64,000 nucleotides of DNA from Pelodera strongyloides (GCA_036852015.1 JAANDG010000707.1:1-64000); one strand, 5' to 3'; positions 1 to 11,946 are shown, counted from the stretch's first letter. Made by a program: numbers and translations. Notes: generated by a model from the letters alone, not told the origin.

Positions 1-289
1 TTGTATATTTAGTCATAACAAAAACGCGAAAATAACTGTAGATTTAATATGCTTGACTGAATACTAAGGCTTCTAGGTTTAGTAGCAGCATCCTTTAACG
101 CAACTTGAAGTGCGGAAACCTTTCAGATTTAGAAAATTAAACTTTACGGCTTTACCGTTGTACATATTTTTATTCTATGGTTTGTTTAGCATGTTAGGAT
201 CAATCTGCTGAGTTTACTTGTTTTTCCCCTCTAATAAGTCTTGATACTTTTTTCTGTATTGAATTACAATCCTTCTGTGTTTTAGGTTT

Positions 290-1090
290 GATGAAGATAG
301 CATCGTGGTGGGCTGCCAGTCTATGAGGTCTTGATCCAGTGTGACTGCGGGTGTCCGCTACGAAAAGAAGGAGCTCTAGGATGCGAGCGAGCACGAGGAG
401 GAGCATGAGTACCAGGACGACGTGGAGCTCTAGAACAAGGATGTAGAGTATGCGGTCAGTGTTGTATTATATTAGGCAAAAATGATCACGTATCATGCGC
501 TCTTTCTCTGTCTCTTAGATTAGCACGCAGTAATATCTCTGGGATATTTTATGTGAATAGTCCAAAATTTTATTTGATGCCTAATGGGGGAGTACCAGTG
601 GGTGAGGACCCCGGTGGGCGAGTACCCCGGTGGGCGAGTACCCTGGTGGGCGAGTACCCCGGTGGGCGAGTACCCCGGTGGGCGAGTACCCCATTGGGCG
701 AGTACCCCAGTGGGTGAGTACCCTGGCGGGCGAGTACCCCAGTGGGTGCGTACCCCAGTGGTTCTTTCCCTTTGCGCTCGCTTTGAATATTCTTACAAGT
801 AATCGTTGTCCTCTTGGCATGCGGCGTACCTGCTAGGGTTGGGGTATAGATTTCGGTTTGTCCTAACTGCTTTATCTTATTTTACCTTAGCCTCTTATCG
901 TACATGATTTACCTTTTTTATGCATCTTCGTCCATCGAACTCTCATGGATTCCCGTGAACGACTACAGGTTTGGATTGGATCACATCGTCGATCTAACGG
1001 TATTTTTTAAGAAACTGTTCTACATTCGAAACACTCAACCTTTTGGAATTTACCAAGTCTGTCTAGCAGTCAATATCGACATTATGAGGC
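290..1090 (+). repeat. Segmental duplicate A with exon-like block and 16-bp minisatellite
   Basis: This segment matches 2470-3500 in the same order: an exon-like block (289-460) after a TTTTAG acceptor and before a GTCAGTG donor-like end, then the 16-bp minisatellite, then a flank (about 840-950) whose copy is at about 3285-3375. The exon-like block would encode acidic, Lys/Glu/Asp-rich peptide, but this copy has in-frame breaks, so it looks like a decayed exon and not a gene. No protein family is recognised. Confidence 0.6.
584..765. repeat. 16-bp GC-rich minisatellite, array 1
   Basis: About eleven tandem copies of a 16-bp unit, GGGCGAGTACCCCGGT, with G/A and G/T variants near the end. The unit has imperfect dyad symmetry around GTAC. 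Because 3 x 16 = 48, open frames appear on both strands as Val-Gly-Glu-Tyr-Pro type repeats. They are a by-product of the repeat and not evidence of coding. Confidence 0.9.
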
Positions 1091-1319
1091 TTAATCACTG
1101 TTAGTGGCCTTATATTGTCAAAACTTGCACGATACTTTGTTGTCGTAATAAATGTTATCTTATGTTATGTAATCGTAATGTGTGTGAGATTCGCTTCGGA
1201 TACCAAAATTAGAAGCCGCTTTCAAAATATAAGCACTAAGGTTGTTCAATTTGTAGAAAAAAAAGCAAAATGCGCAGTTTCCGCTCTTTTTTACAGCTTT
1301 TTAAAATTACTGGAAAGCC

Positions 1320-1435
1320 AAAAAAACCCAGGTTTCGCCCCGATTCTGGCACAAACAACCTCGATTTCGCCCCGCTCAAGTCCCTCAAAAAATCGGGCCT
1401 TGATCGAGAACAAATCGGGGTTTTCAGTTTTCACT
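1320..1435. repeat. GGGGCGAAATCGGGG-type repeat fragment
   Basis: A short stretch with the motif TTTCGCCCCGATT and its complement around 'CCCTCAAAAAATCGGGCC'. It matches the larger cluster inside the cytochrome oxidase gene intron at 59525-59860, so it is a dispersed repeat family. Confidence 0.65.
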
Positions 1436-1499
1436 TTCCTGTGTGACTATTTTCTTTTTTACTTCTCTTCTATTATTTTTTGATACATCGATAATGTTT

Positions 1500-1670
1500 T
1501 TTTTAGGTTTGATGAGTCTGTTTACTAATTCGTGAAAACTAGCCATGAATTGGTTGGAGACCAAATAGTCCCAATGAGGACCAGCTCTATGAGGGGGAGC
1601 ACGAGAAGGAGCTCCAGGACTACATCGTGCTCATGCTCAAGGACAAGAAGCGGTGGGTTTGTGAGTGCCG
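1500..1670 (+). repeat. Third copy of the exon-like block
   Basis: After a T-rich stretch and an AG acceptor, this block resembles the blocks at 289-460 and 2473-2640 (shared text such as GAGCACGAGAAGGAGCTC). In one frame it would read as an acidic/basic peptide ending near KDKK followed by GGTTTGTGAGT. The upstream frame has stops. Best read as a further decayed copy of one exon from an unidentified repetitive protein gene. Confidence 0.45.
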
Positions 1671-2647
1671 TATATAATCAGTAATAGCATTACAGTAACT
1701 AGTGTATCATTAGCTCTCTTCTATTTCTTCACGCCTTCGTTTCTCGTTTATTTGCCTTTCTCACTCTTTTTCCTCTTTTTCTCTCCCATTGCATTCCTGT
1801 CTTCGCTGCTTAGCCCTATAACTACAGTAATATGGTTTCACAAAGAACGTTTGATATAGAGCGCGCCGGTGAATTTTCAATAATCCTATTAGCATGCGAT
1901 AATTATCTAATCTAAATTTGCATGAGAAAAGTTTGAGTTGATCTGTTTTTTATTTGGACAACTAAAAACCGACAGCAACTGTCCTTACTGTAAATTTGAT
2001 ATGCTTCTCTTGATTAAGGGTCTCAGATTGCTTAGAAACATCCCTGAACGTACATTGGCGCGTGAAATTTTCATGCCAACTTATATACTTTTATGAAATG
2101 GCCCTATGTCTACCTTGCGCCCATATTTGCATTCTATTGTTTGCTAAGCATGATATGATCAATCCGCTGACTTACATTAAAGATGGGCGAGCCCATGTCG
2201 ATACGGTTTACTGTTTTTTTTTTGGGAGTGCCCATTTGGTGACTAGCTCGTGACTAACTCTTGACTGAAAACCGTCATGCTGAAAACCGTCATGAGTTGG
2301 TCACCAACCAGTCAAGAGATGGCCATTTAGTGATGGGCCAACGACGGTTTTTTTCGTGGTTTCGGCAATTATATCGTTTCCTGTGTACTTGCTACCTCCC
2401 CACTCGCCCCTTCCCATCTTCTTTATAAGTCTTGATACATTTATTTTATAAATTACAATACACTTTTTTTTAGGATCGATGAAGACCACCAGTATGTGAG
2501 GTCCTGATCCTATAACTTGGTGGAGTTGGAGATCCACAACAACGAAGGAGCTCTAGGATGCGAGCGAGCACGAGAAGGAGCATGAGTACCAGGACGATGT
2601 GGAGCTCAAGGACAAGGATGTGGAGTATGCGGTCAGTGTAGCATAAT

Positions 2648-2806
2648 GGGGTTTCCATGTATGCCAAAAACAACTGTGCGTTCCCTTCCAAGTATAGAAA
2701 CATTTACCGTATTTTCCCTGAATTGAATATTTGACATGTGAAATTAATACATAGGTCTCGCGAAGTCGTAAAATACGGTAAATTTGTCCTGATACTTGGA
2801 AACCCC
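2648..2806. mobile_element. Short inverted-repeat element, GGGGTTTCC family
   Basis: Begins GGGGTTTCCATGTATGCC and ends with the inverted form ...TACTTGGAAACCCC; length about 159 bp. The same termini occur at 20020-20162 and 39722-39869. All three contain TACGGTAAAT-type stretches near the ends. There is no coding capacity, so this is a MITE-like non-autonomous element. Confidence 0.7.
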
Positions 2807-2904
2807 ATTATATTAGGCAAAAATTATCATGTTTTATTCGCACTCTAGCTGTCTCTTTTAGGTTAGCACGCCGCAATATAGTCCAAATTTTGTTTGATTT
2901 TTGC

Positions 2905-3172
2905 CTAGTGGGTGAGTACCCCGGTGGGCGAGTACCCCGGTGGGCGAGTACCCCGGTGGGCGAGTACCCCATTGGGCGAGTACCCCAGTGCGAGTACCCC
3001 ATTGGGCGAGTACCCCATTGGGCGAGTACCCCATTGGGCGAGTACCCCAGTGGGCGAGTACCCCAGTGGGCGAGTACCCCAGTGGGCGAGTACCCCATCG
3101 GGCGAGTACCCCAGTGGGCGAGTATGCCTAGTGGGCGAGTACCCCAGTGGGCGAGTAGCGCAGTTAGCCAGT
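2905..3172. repeat. 16-bp GC-rich minisatellite, array 2
   Basis: About seventeen copies of the same 16-bp GTAC-centred unit as 584-765, with several copies missing part of the unit (for example near 2990). The final copies are degenerate (GGCGAGTAGCGCAGTTAGCC). Confidence 0.9.
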
Positions 3173-3499
3173 AGCGCAGTGCTTGTTTGCTCTTGAGCTC
3201 ACTTTGAATATTATAATATTTATAATTAACTGTTGTCCTCTTGTCATGCGGCGTACCTGCGATGGTGTAGCCAGGTTGGTGTGTCAGATTTCGGTTTGTC
3301 CTAACTGCTTTATCTTAAGTATCTTATTGTACATGATTTGTCTATTTTATGCATCTTCGTCCATCGAACTTACATGTGATTCATGTGGACGTCTATAACT
3401 TTGTATTGTATCATTGGATTGGACCATGGATCGGATCGAACGGTATGTTTTAAGAAACTTTTGAGCATTCGAACCACTGAACCCTTCGGAATTTACCAA

Positions 3500-3863
3500 A
3501 TCTGTTTATTACTCAATTTTGGCATTTTGACGATTAGTCCGATTAAGTGTGAGTTTCATTTTAGAATACACATTAGAAACCACTTTCAAAATAAGCACTG
3601 CAGTTTCCACTCATAACCATGAACTTTTTTCCCTAAATTTTCACCGTGATTTTAGGTAAAAAAATTACGCGGTAACAGTAGTAAGAACCGTAGTAAAATC
3701 CATAGTAAACAATAAAGCTTGTAAGAGTTTTTTTAATGTAAAAACAATATTCTTTAGAAGAGCAACAACTAAATGGTAATTGCTCGCAGTTGGTGTTGTA
3801 CCAATGAGTCGATGCGGCAGTCTACATGTCTACAGTAATCTCGGGGGGGGAGGTCATCTTTAA
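3500..3863. other. No gene seen
   Basis: AT-rich unique-looking sequence between the duplicated segment and a TTAA-flanked element. A G-tract is present at 3842-3851. I see no exon with convincing splice sites. Confidence 0.5.
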
Positions 3864-4038
3864 AGCGAAATACCGGCCGGTTTTTGAAACGCATTGCGTA
3901 CACCTGTTTTCTTATGCAGCATACGCAAATGAGCAAAAATTTGAATAAAATCTAGACCCCAATTAGACCCCACGTTGCATAAATGCAAAGAAAAGCAAGT
4001 AGTTGAGATACGTTTCAAAAACCGGCCGGTATTTCGCT
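3864..4038. mobile_element. TTAA-flanked MITE, AGCG type
   Basis: TTAA, then AGCGAAATACCGGCCGG, with the exact inverted terminus CCGGCCGGTATTTCGCT and TTAA at the right. The termini continue as TTTTTGAAACGCATTG. Related copies are at 39227-39372, 44001-44170 and 47162-47307, and a longer one at 29151-29707. TTAA duplication is typical of piggyBac-superfamily insertions. Confidence 0.8.
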
Positions 4039-4239
4039 TTAACAAGGTATCCCCTTTAAATGTCGGTTTTTTTTTAAACTTTGCGAAAACTGAGTGAGTT
4101 GTAGTCAGTTTTCATCCGAGTTGCTAAGAAATGAAAGCAGCAAAGTTAGATTTCGATTCGTACGCAGTTTTCACCTTACCCATTTTGCACGAGGTTTTTG
4201 GAAAGGCTAACCAGTGCTTAGTGCTTATAGTGCTAAACA

Positions 4240-6110
4240 GTCCGAGCTTGTTGCTAACGGCTGAGCCTTAATATAAACCTGTACTATAACAACTCTTTTT
4301 TTAGCGAATGCACAACAACCAGCTGAACCGATATGGTACAGTGCACCGTGCCTCTCCTACCAAAAGTTCCAATTTTCGGATCGTAGTTTTCTGATCGTGG
4401 CCACAGATGAGTCGGCCCGTTGGTGCTCCAACTCCTAGCTCAATCAAGGTAAGTAGGAGTAAAAGGCACAATTTGACTTATTAGATTTGCACTGGTGCGT
4501 AGCCAAGTTGTTTGGCAAGGAATTGTGGAGCTAACCATAGGGTTGAGCTTACGGCTAAGCCTAAGCCTAAATACAACGTAGACACGCCATTGTATTACTC
4601 CAATTTAGTTCTAAATTATATGTTATTTTAGGCGATGTTCAACATGCTAATGGGCGTGGCATTGGGTTCTCTTCCAATCAGCGCAAGGGGGCGTGACAAC
4701 TGCGATGGATTGTTGGGTATGTCTAAATAGCCATGGTAAATTGCTGAAAACTGCGTGAATGTTACGCTGGAAAATTGGAAAAAATTGCATCCCTCTACAT
4801 TTGAGACGAAGAATCAGCTGGGGTCACAAAAATAGGGGTCATTTGAAATGGGTCTGACCCTTAAAAATCATTTTCGCCGTTGGTCTATACATTAGAATCG
4901 TGTTCTTTCATCCCATATTTTGCAGGAGTTTTTGGAAAGAAAGGAAACCATAAGTCCGAGCTTACTACTACTATGCGGCTGAGCCTAAATATAAACCTTA
5001 TCTGTAAATTATAACTTTAATTTTAGGGGATGTACATCGCCGAGCTGATCCAATATTGTGCACCACACGGCACCGTGGGGAAGAAACTGTATCCCCTTCG
5101 TAAGGTAGCTTGCGTCCGACATCCGACAGCGTCGTTCGAATTCACAATGCAATCAGGGTGAGGTCCAGCAAAAACAAAAGTATTTTCGGCTAGCCTATTA
5201 CATAGCATAAAACACCCCGCCAAAGCGGACGATCACCTCCCTATCCGTAATGCATTGTATGCAAATTAGTCTAAATGACCTCCCGATCCCTTATGCATTT
5301 TCATCTCTCGTTTTCATTTTGCATAATCGCTGAGTTCGACTTCGACTTAGGGCTGAAAAGTACAACTCTTTAATTTTAGGTGATGTACAACATGGAGCAA
5401 AGTGCACGTGAGGAGGAACGTAATCTCTTCGGAAAGATTCAAGTCTCTGATTGTAGTTTGCGTGGACTCAGATGCGTCGTCCTTCGATGTCCCAACTTTT
5501 CGCTTAATCAAGGTAAGAAGGAGCAAACACTTTTGACTTTTTAGCGTTATATCAGAGGTACTAGGGGTCTGGGAAAAAAATGGAGGAGGAAACCGTAATG
5601 GCCTGTCCATATTTGCGACATGTTCACGCCATTTTACATGGATGGCAAATGCCGACGCATATGGTCCTGCAGAGAAGGTGCATCTATTTGAAATAGATCC
5701 GTACTAGCTTCAAAATCGCTGCGGGACCATGTCATTTACATTGACTCAAACATGTCATTTACATTGACTCAAACATGGACAGGCACTTGACATTTTCGCA
5801 TGTGAGAATCGCATACATGGATACCCCATAAATCTGAGCTTACGGTTAAGTGGCTGAGCCTAAATATGAACAACCATAGGCATGTCATTGTTACCTCCAA
5901 ATTTGATGTAAATTGTACCTAATTATGCCTTCTTATTTTTATTTAGTATCTTAGTTTAGTATTTATTTAGGGAACGTACGGTACCTAAGGCTCATGGTGA
6001 ATCGCAGAGTCAACCGATGGTTAATGGAACCGGTCCATGTATAGTCCCGGTATAGATGTATGAGCTGGCCCGCCTGCGCTGCTCAAGGTAATGATCAAGG
6101 CCCTGTGTAA
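4240..6110 (+). repeat. Tandem run of decayed exon-like units
   Basis: Five loosely similar units of about 350-550 bp. Each has a lead-in like GCTGAGCCTAAATATAAAC, a T-rich tract ending TTTTAG, and an exon-like block, often starting GATGTACAACATG or similar (blocks near 4306, 4632, 5026, 5381, 5971). Three blocks end CTCAATCAAGGTAAG or CTGCTCAAGGTAAT, that is, at a good splice donor (4447, 5512, 6088). The blocks have different stops and frameshifts, so no continuous protein results. They look like relics of a tandemly duplicated exon or small gene. Confidence 0.45.
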
Positions 6111-7560
6111 TGCGTCCCACCCCTACATTGATTATGTGATGTTGTTATTGATTTGTTTGATGTGCAGCTTCCCCAAAATAAAGGTTCCAATGGGAAGCTG
6201 GCACGTCAGCGCACCAGAAACAGTGCTGCCGGGGTGTTTATTGATTGAATTGTTGTTATTATTGATTGACCGTGATTGGTCTGTGGATCGCGACCATTTT
6301 GTGCGATGTCACCGGTGTCAGTACCATTTTGTGCTTACGGTATGTCTGGGCCTGGTTTTTACACAGTTCTCGAAAGTATACTTCCTGTGTACTTTTATGC
6401 TTCATGTGTTCCAAGGTGATTGATTCAAGTTATGGTTCATGCGTTCATGGGCCCCAAACCCCAATCATGACTACAGTGGGCGACATCTTTTAGAGGGTAT
6501 TATGCGAAAGCTAACGTAAGCACCATGTTATGTGTTGAAAACCGTTCTATCCGTCTTTATATTGATTGAACAAATGCCCCACCCCCACGCCACACAAGTT
6601 TTCTGATTAGTCCAACAATTTGGGTGGGTGCATGATTCCGAAGTAAAAAGAGCTCGAAATACCGTACACTAAGTTTCTTGACGAGAACGGAATCAAACGT
6701 ACCCTCTGTGAGAGGAGCATCATATGTTGCACGTCATCTAGTGGTAATCCATTGAGAACACGGTCACGAATTGAGTCGCTGAAATTATAGTTTTATTCAT
6801 CAGTTTACTTTATTCCTTTTCGGGAGGTTCTCTGGGAGATTTCGTCCCTGGGGAGGCCAGAGAGGGCTCCCTGCGTGTTGGTGATTATTAGACGTGAAGT
6901 AGCTGTCTGACACGGTCAACTATATTTCGAAGTAATTACTAAATATGGATGTAGGTAGATTATTAGTATTTAATTAATTGTGACGTACAGTAACGCTTTG
7001 CGAAGCGGTGTGTCAGCGAGGGTGGTTGAGAACTCAGAGGTTGGAGGGTATTCTGCAATTAGCGAAGGTTTAGATTTTGCTGGCCAGAAGTAGAGCATGG
7101 AGTAATAAAAGTGTGAAACGGATTAATATGAATGGTAAAAGGAAAACGCCGATTGAATATCAGTTTATTAATTTAGCAAACCGATTCTCTGTCTGTGTCT
7201 AGTCTCTTGCATGGTGTATAATCAAAAGAACTCGTTTTACTAAAGCGGCCTGACGGTCGGTTTTTGAAACATGTGGAACGACGGCATTCTCACATGCAAA
7301 ATATAATTAGAGTAAAAATTCGCCCAATATCCCGCTGTTACATATACTGTAAGGGAAGACAGTGTCGAACTTGCATTTCAGGACCGGCTGTTATACCTCG
7401 CTTACATGTAACAGATGCTTACATTCTGTTACTCCCCCTACTTCATTGGGTCGCTGAAATTATAGTTTTATTGATCAGTTTACTTTATTACTTTTCGGGA
7501 GGTTCTCTGAGAGATTTCGTCCCTGGGGAGGCCCCCAGGGACTTAAACTGAGTGCTTAGT
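6111..7560. other. Intergenic DNA with a direct repeat of about 90 bp
   Basis: No gene recognised. Two direct copies of a block containing GTCGCTGAAATTATAG and TCGGGAGGTTCTCTG lie at about 6775-6865 and 7448-7540. Between them, at about 7240-7275, is a diverged end of the AGCG/CGGTTTTTGAAAC element family. Confidence 0.5.
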
Positions 7561-7574
7561 GCTTACGGTATTTT

Positions 7575-10500
7575 TGGCTGAAAGACGTTTGGCAAGCGTT
7601 CAGGAGCTTTCTGTTTAAAAAAAACCCTGTGGCAAGCGTTCAGGAGCTTTGCACATTGATTTCTGTTACAAAAACCCTGTGGCAGCGTTCAGGCTTTCAC
7701 ATTGACTTTCTGTTACAAAAAACCCTGCTGTCAAGCGTTCAGGAGCTTTGCACATTGATTTCTTTTACAAAAAACCATTTACAGGCTTGCACATTGATTT
7801 TCTGTTACAGAAAACCCTGTGCAGCTTCAGGAGCTTTCTACATTGTTACAAAAAACCCTTGGCAATTTCCAAAAATCCTGTGGCAGCGTTCAGGAGGTTG
7901 CACATTGATTTCTGTTACAAAAACCCTGTGGCAAGCGTTCAGGAGCTTTGCACATTGATTTCTGTTACAAAAACCCTGTGGCAAGCGTCAGCAGCTTTGC
8001 ACATTTTTTCTGTTACAAAAAACCCTGTGGCAAGCGTTCAGGAGCTTTCTACATTGATTTCTGTTACAAAAAAACCCTGTGGCAAGCGTTCAGGAGCTTT
8101 CTCATTGATTTCTGTTACAAAAAAAACCCTGTGGCAAGCGTTCAGGAGCTTTGCACATTTATTTCTGTTACAGAAAATCCTGTGGCAATCGTTCAGGAGA
8201 ATTGCACATTGATTTCTGTTACAAAAAACCCTGTGGCAAGCGTTCAGGAGCTTTGCACATTGATTTCTGTTACAAAAACCCTGTGGCAAGCGTTCAGGAG
8301 CTTTGCACATTTATTTCTGTTACAGAAAATCCTGTGGCAATCGTTCAGGAGAATTGCACATTGATTTCTGTTACAAAAAACCCTGTGGCAAGCGTTCAGG
8401 AGCTTTCTACATTGATTTCTGTTACAAAAACCCTGTGGCAAGCGTTCAGGAGCTTTGCACATTGATTTCTGTTTACAAAAACCCTGTGGCAAGCGTTCAG
8501 GAGCTTTCTACATTGATTTCTGTTACAAAAAACCCTGTGGCAAGCGTTCAGGAGCTTTGCACATTGATTTCTGTTACAAAAAACCCTGTGGCAATCGTTC
8601 AGGAGCTTTGCACATTGATTTATGTTACAAAAAACCCTGTGGCAAGGCTTTGCACATTCTGTTACAGAAAATCCTGTGGCAATTTCAGGAGCTTTGCACA
8701 TTGATTTCTGTTACAAAAAACCCTGTGGCAAGCGTTCAGGAGCTTTCTACATTGATTTCTGTTACAAAAAACCCTGTGGCAAGCGTTCAGGAGCTTTCTA
8801 CATTGATTTCTGTTACAAAAAACCCTGTGGCAAGCGTTCAGGAGCTTTGCACATTTATTTCTGTTACAGAAAATCCTGTGGCAATCGTTCAGGAGAATTG
8901 CACATTGATTTCTGTTACAAAAAACCCTGTGGCAAGCGTTCAGGAGCTTTCTACATTGATTTCGTTTACAAAAAACCCTGTGGCAAGCGTTCAGGAGCTT
9001 TCTACATTGATTTCTGTTACAAAAACCCTGTGGCAATCGTTCAGGAGCTTTGCACATTGATTTCTGTTACAAGAAACCCTGTGGCAAGCGTTCTGGAGCT
9101 TTCTACATTGATTTCGGTTACAAAAAACCATGTGGCAAGCGTTCAGGAGCTTTCTACATTGATTTCTGTTACAAAAACCCTGTGGCAATCGTTCAGGAGC
9201 TTTGCACATTGATTTATGTTACAAAAAACCCTGTGGCAAGCGTTCAGGAGCTTTGCACATTGATTTCTGTTACAGAAAACCCTGTGGCAATCGTTCAGGA
9301 GCTTTGCACATTGATTTATGTTACAAAAACCCTGTGGCAAGCGTTCAGGAGCTTTCTACATTGATTTCTGTTACAAAAACCCTGTGGCAAGCGTTCAGGA
9401 GCTTTGCACATTGATTTCTGTTACAAAAAACCCTGTGGCAAGCGTTCAGGAGCTTTGCTACATTGATTTATGTTACAAAAAACCCTGTGGCAAGCGTTCA
9501 GGAGCTTTGCACATTGATTTCTGTTACAAAAAACCCTGTGGCAAGCGTTCAGGAGCTTTCTACATTGATTTCTGTTACAAAAAACCCTGTGGCAAGCGTT
9601 CAGGAGCTTTGCACATTGATTTCTGTTACAAAAAACCCTGTTGGGCAAGCGTTCAGGAGCTTTGCACATTGATTTCTGTTACAAAAAACCCTGTGGCAAG
9701 CGTTCAGGAGCTTTGCACATTGATTTCTGTTACAAAAAACCCTGTGGCAAGCGTTCAGGAGCTTTGCACATTGATTTCTGTTACAAAAAACCCTGTGGCA
9801 AGCGTTCAGGAGCTTTGCACATTGATTTCTGTTACAAAAAACCCTGTGGCACATTGTTTTTGTAACAAAACACCCTGTGGCAAGCGTTCAGGAGCTTTCT
9901 ACATTGATTTCTGTTACAAAAAACCCTGTGGCAAGCGTTCAGGAGCTTTGCACATTGATTTCTGTTACAAAAACCCTGTGGCAAGCGTTCAGGAGCTTTG
10001 CACATTGATTTCTGTTACAGAAAACCCTGTGGCAATCGTTCAGGAGCTTTGCACATTGATTTCTGTTACAAAAAACCCTGTGGCAAGCGTTCAGGAGCTT
10101 TCTACATTGATTTCGTTTGCAAAAAACCCTGTGGCAAGCGTTCAGGAGCTTTCTACATTGATTTCTGTTACAAAAACCCTGTGGCAATCGTTCAGGAGCT
10201 TTGCACATTGATTTCTGTTACAAAAAACCCTGTGGCAAGCGTTCAGGAGCTTTCTACATTGATTTCTGTTACAAAAAACCCTGTGGCAAGCGTTCAGGAG
10301 CTTTCTACATTGATTTCTGTTACAAAAACCCTGTGGCAAGCGTTCAGGAGCTTTGCACATTGATTTTGTTTACAAAAAACCCTGTGGCAAGCGTTCAGGA
10401 GCTTTGCACATTGATTTCTGTTACAAAAACCCTGTGGCAAGCGTTCAGGAGCTTTGCACATTGATTTCTGTTACAAAAACCCTGTGGCAAGCGTTCAGGA

Positions 10501-11300
10501 GCTTTGCACATTGATTTCTGTTACAAAAAACCCTGTGGCAAGCGTTCAGGAGCTTTGCTACATTGATTTCTGTTACAAAAAACCCTGTGGCAAGCGTTCA
10601 GGAGCTTTGCACATTGATTTCTGTTACAAAAAACCCTGTGGCAAGCGTTCAGGAGCTTTGCACATTGATTTCTGTTACAAAAAACCCTGTGGCAAGCGTT
10701 CAGGAGCTTTCACATTGATTTCTGTTACAAAAACCCTGTGGCAAGCGTTCAGGAGCTTTGCACATTGATTTCTGTTACAAAAAACCCTGTGGCAAGCGTT
10801 CAGCAGCTTTGCACATTGATTTCTGTTACAAAAAACCCTGTGGCAAGCGTTCAGGAGCTTTGCACATTGATTTCTGTTACAAAAAACCCTGTGGCAAGCG
10901 TTCAGGAGCTTTGCACATTGATTTCTGTTACAAAAAACCCTGTGGCAAGCGTTCAGGAGCTTTGCACATTGATTTCTGTTACAAAAAACCCTGTGGCAAG
11001 CGTTCAGGAGCTTTGCACATTGATTTCTGTTACAAAAAACCCTGTGGCAAGCGTTCAGGAGCTTTGCACATTGATTTCTGTTACAAAAAAACCCTGTGGC
11101 AAGCGTTCAGGAGCTTTGCACATTGATTTCTGTTACAAAAAACCCTGTGGCAAGCGTTCAGGAGCTTTGCACATTGATTTCTGTTACAAAAAACCCTGTG
11201 GCAAGCGTTCAGGAGCTTTGCACATTGATTTCTGTTACAAAAAACCCTGTGGCAAGCGTTCAGGAGCTTTGTACATTGATTTCTGTTACAAAAAACCAGG
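7575..11300. repeat. Large satellite array, about 50-52 bp unit
   Basis: Roughly seventy tandem copies of a unit reading GTGGCAAGCGTTCAGGAGCT, then TTGCACATTGATTTCTGTTA, then CAAAAAACCCT. The A-run varies from 4 to 8 bases, so unit length varies and no frame is conserved across the array. Open frames seen on both strands with 17-residue repeats come from runs of exact 51-mers. Variant letters (TTTCTACATT for TTTGCACATT, GGCAATCG for GGCAAGCG, an AGAAAATCC/GAGAATTGC pair) recur together at about 8150-8220, 8300-8360 and 8850-8910, which shows higher-order duplication. The left edge (7575-7900) is degenerate. The right part (10738-11290) is nearly homogeneous. Confidence 0.95.
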
Positions 11301-11305
11301 GGTGA

Positions 11306-11390
11306 GAGCCAAATTTTCAATACAACGTCATGGATTTTGGACAGAATAAATTATACAAATTAATCTCTTGGTGCTACTTTTTACAGTTAA
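11306..11390. repeat. Dispersed repeat adjoining the satellite
   Basis: The right flank of the satellite, including TCATGGATTTTGGACAGA and CTTGGTGCTACTTTTTACAG, is similar to 55378-55447. Apart from the TTAA element that follows at 11391, the boundary is not defined. Confidence 0.45.
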
Positions 11391-11779
11391 AGGGACAGGC
11401 CCATCAAAGTAAACCTATAGTTACGATACGTTCATAGTGACTATCAAGCATTTTTATTACAATATATACAGACTAAATTTCACATTTATTTGCCATGGAA
11501 AACTTTTTTACGATGCGCTCAGCTTAAATGTATACCATAAAGCCGCAAATATCCTTGTCGTCTATGCAAATTTATCGTGAAATTATAATGCGATTAAAAT
11601 TTGCATATATAGCTTTGAAATCTGCAGTTTTATGGTATACATATGCTTTGAGCGTATTGGAAAAAAGTTTTCCAGGGCGAATAATGGTGAAATTTAGTTT
11701 GTATATATTGTAATAAAAATGCTTGATAGTCATTATGAACGTATCGTAAATATATGTTTATTTTGATGGGCCTGTCCCT
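11391..11779. mobile_element. TTAA-flanked foldback MITE, AGGG type
   Basis: TTAA then AGGGACAGGCCCATCAAAG at the left, and the inverted TTTTGATGGGCCTGTCCCT then TTAA at the right. The arms remain similar for well over 100 bp (for example ATGCTTGATAGTCA at about 11703-11735 against its complement near 11440). No coding capacity. Confidence 0.85.
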
Positions 11780-11946
11780 TTAACGGTGTTTTCTAGTACA
11801 AGAAACGGGCGAATATTTCCTTTGAAGGTTTGTTCATGCACTTCTTTTCACCCACTGTAACTTGGTCAGGATAGGAAAATTCACGTGACCCCTAACTATA
11901 ATGCAACAGTTAAAAATGCGGAACGTTTATGTAAAAATATGCGTTG

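Larger units (their letters stand above)
2470..3500 (+). repeat. Segmental duplicate B (matches 290-1090)
   Basis: Same order of parts as segment A: TTTTTAG, exon-like block (2473-2640), inserted short inverted-repeat element (2648-2806), 16-bp minisatellite (about 2905-3172), and the shared 3' flank. The inserted element is absent from copy A, so it was gained after duplication or lost from A. Confidence 0.6.

Noticed and set aside
2808..3196. Open frames with Gly-Glu-Tyr-Pro repeats on both strands
   Set aside because: By-product of the 16-bp minisatellite; no splice sites or start context.
9318..10211. 297-codon open frame with 17-residue repeats, looking like a repetitive protein
   Set aside because: It lies inside the 51-bp satellite. 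The A-run length varies between units so the frame changes along the array, and equal open frames occur on the other strand and in other phases.
7575..11300. CRISPR-like regular array
   Set aside because: The whole 51-bp unit is repeated with no unique spacers, and the context is eukaryotic with introns.
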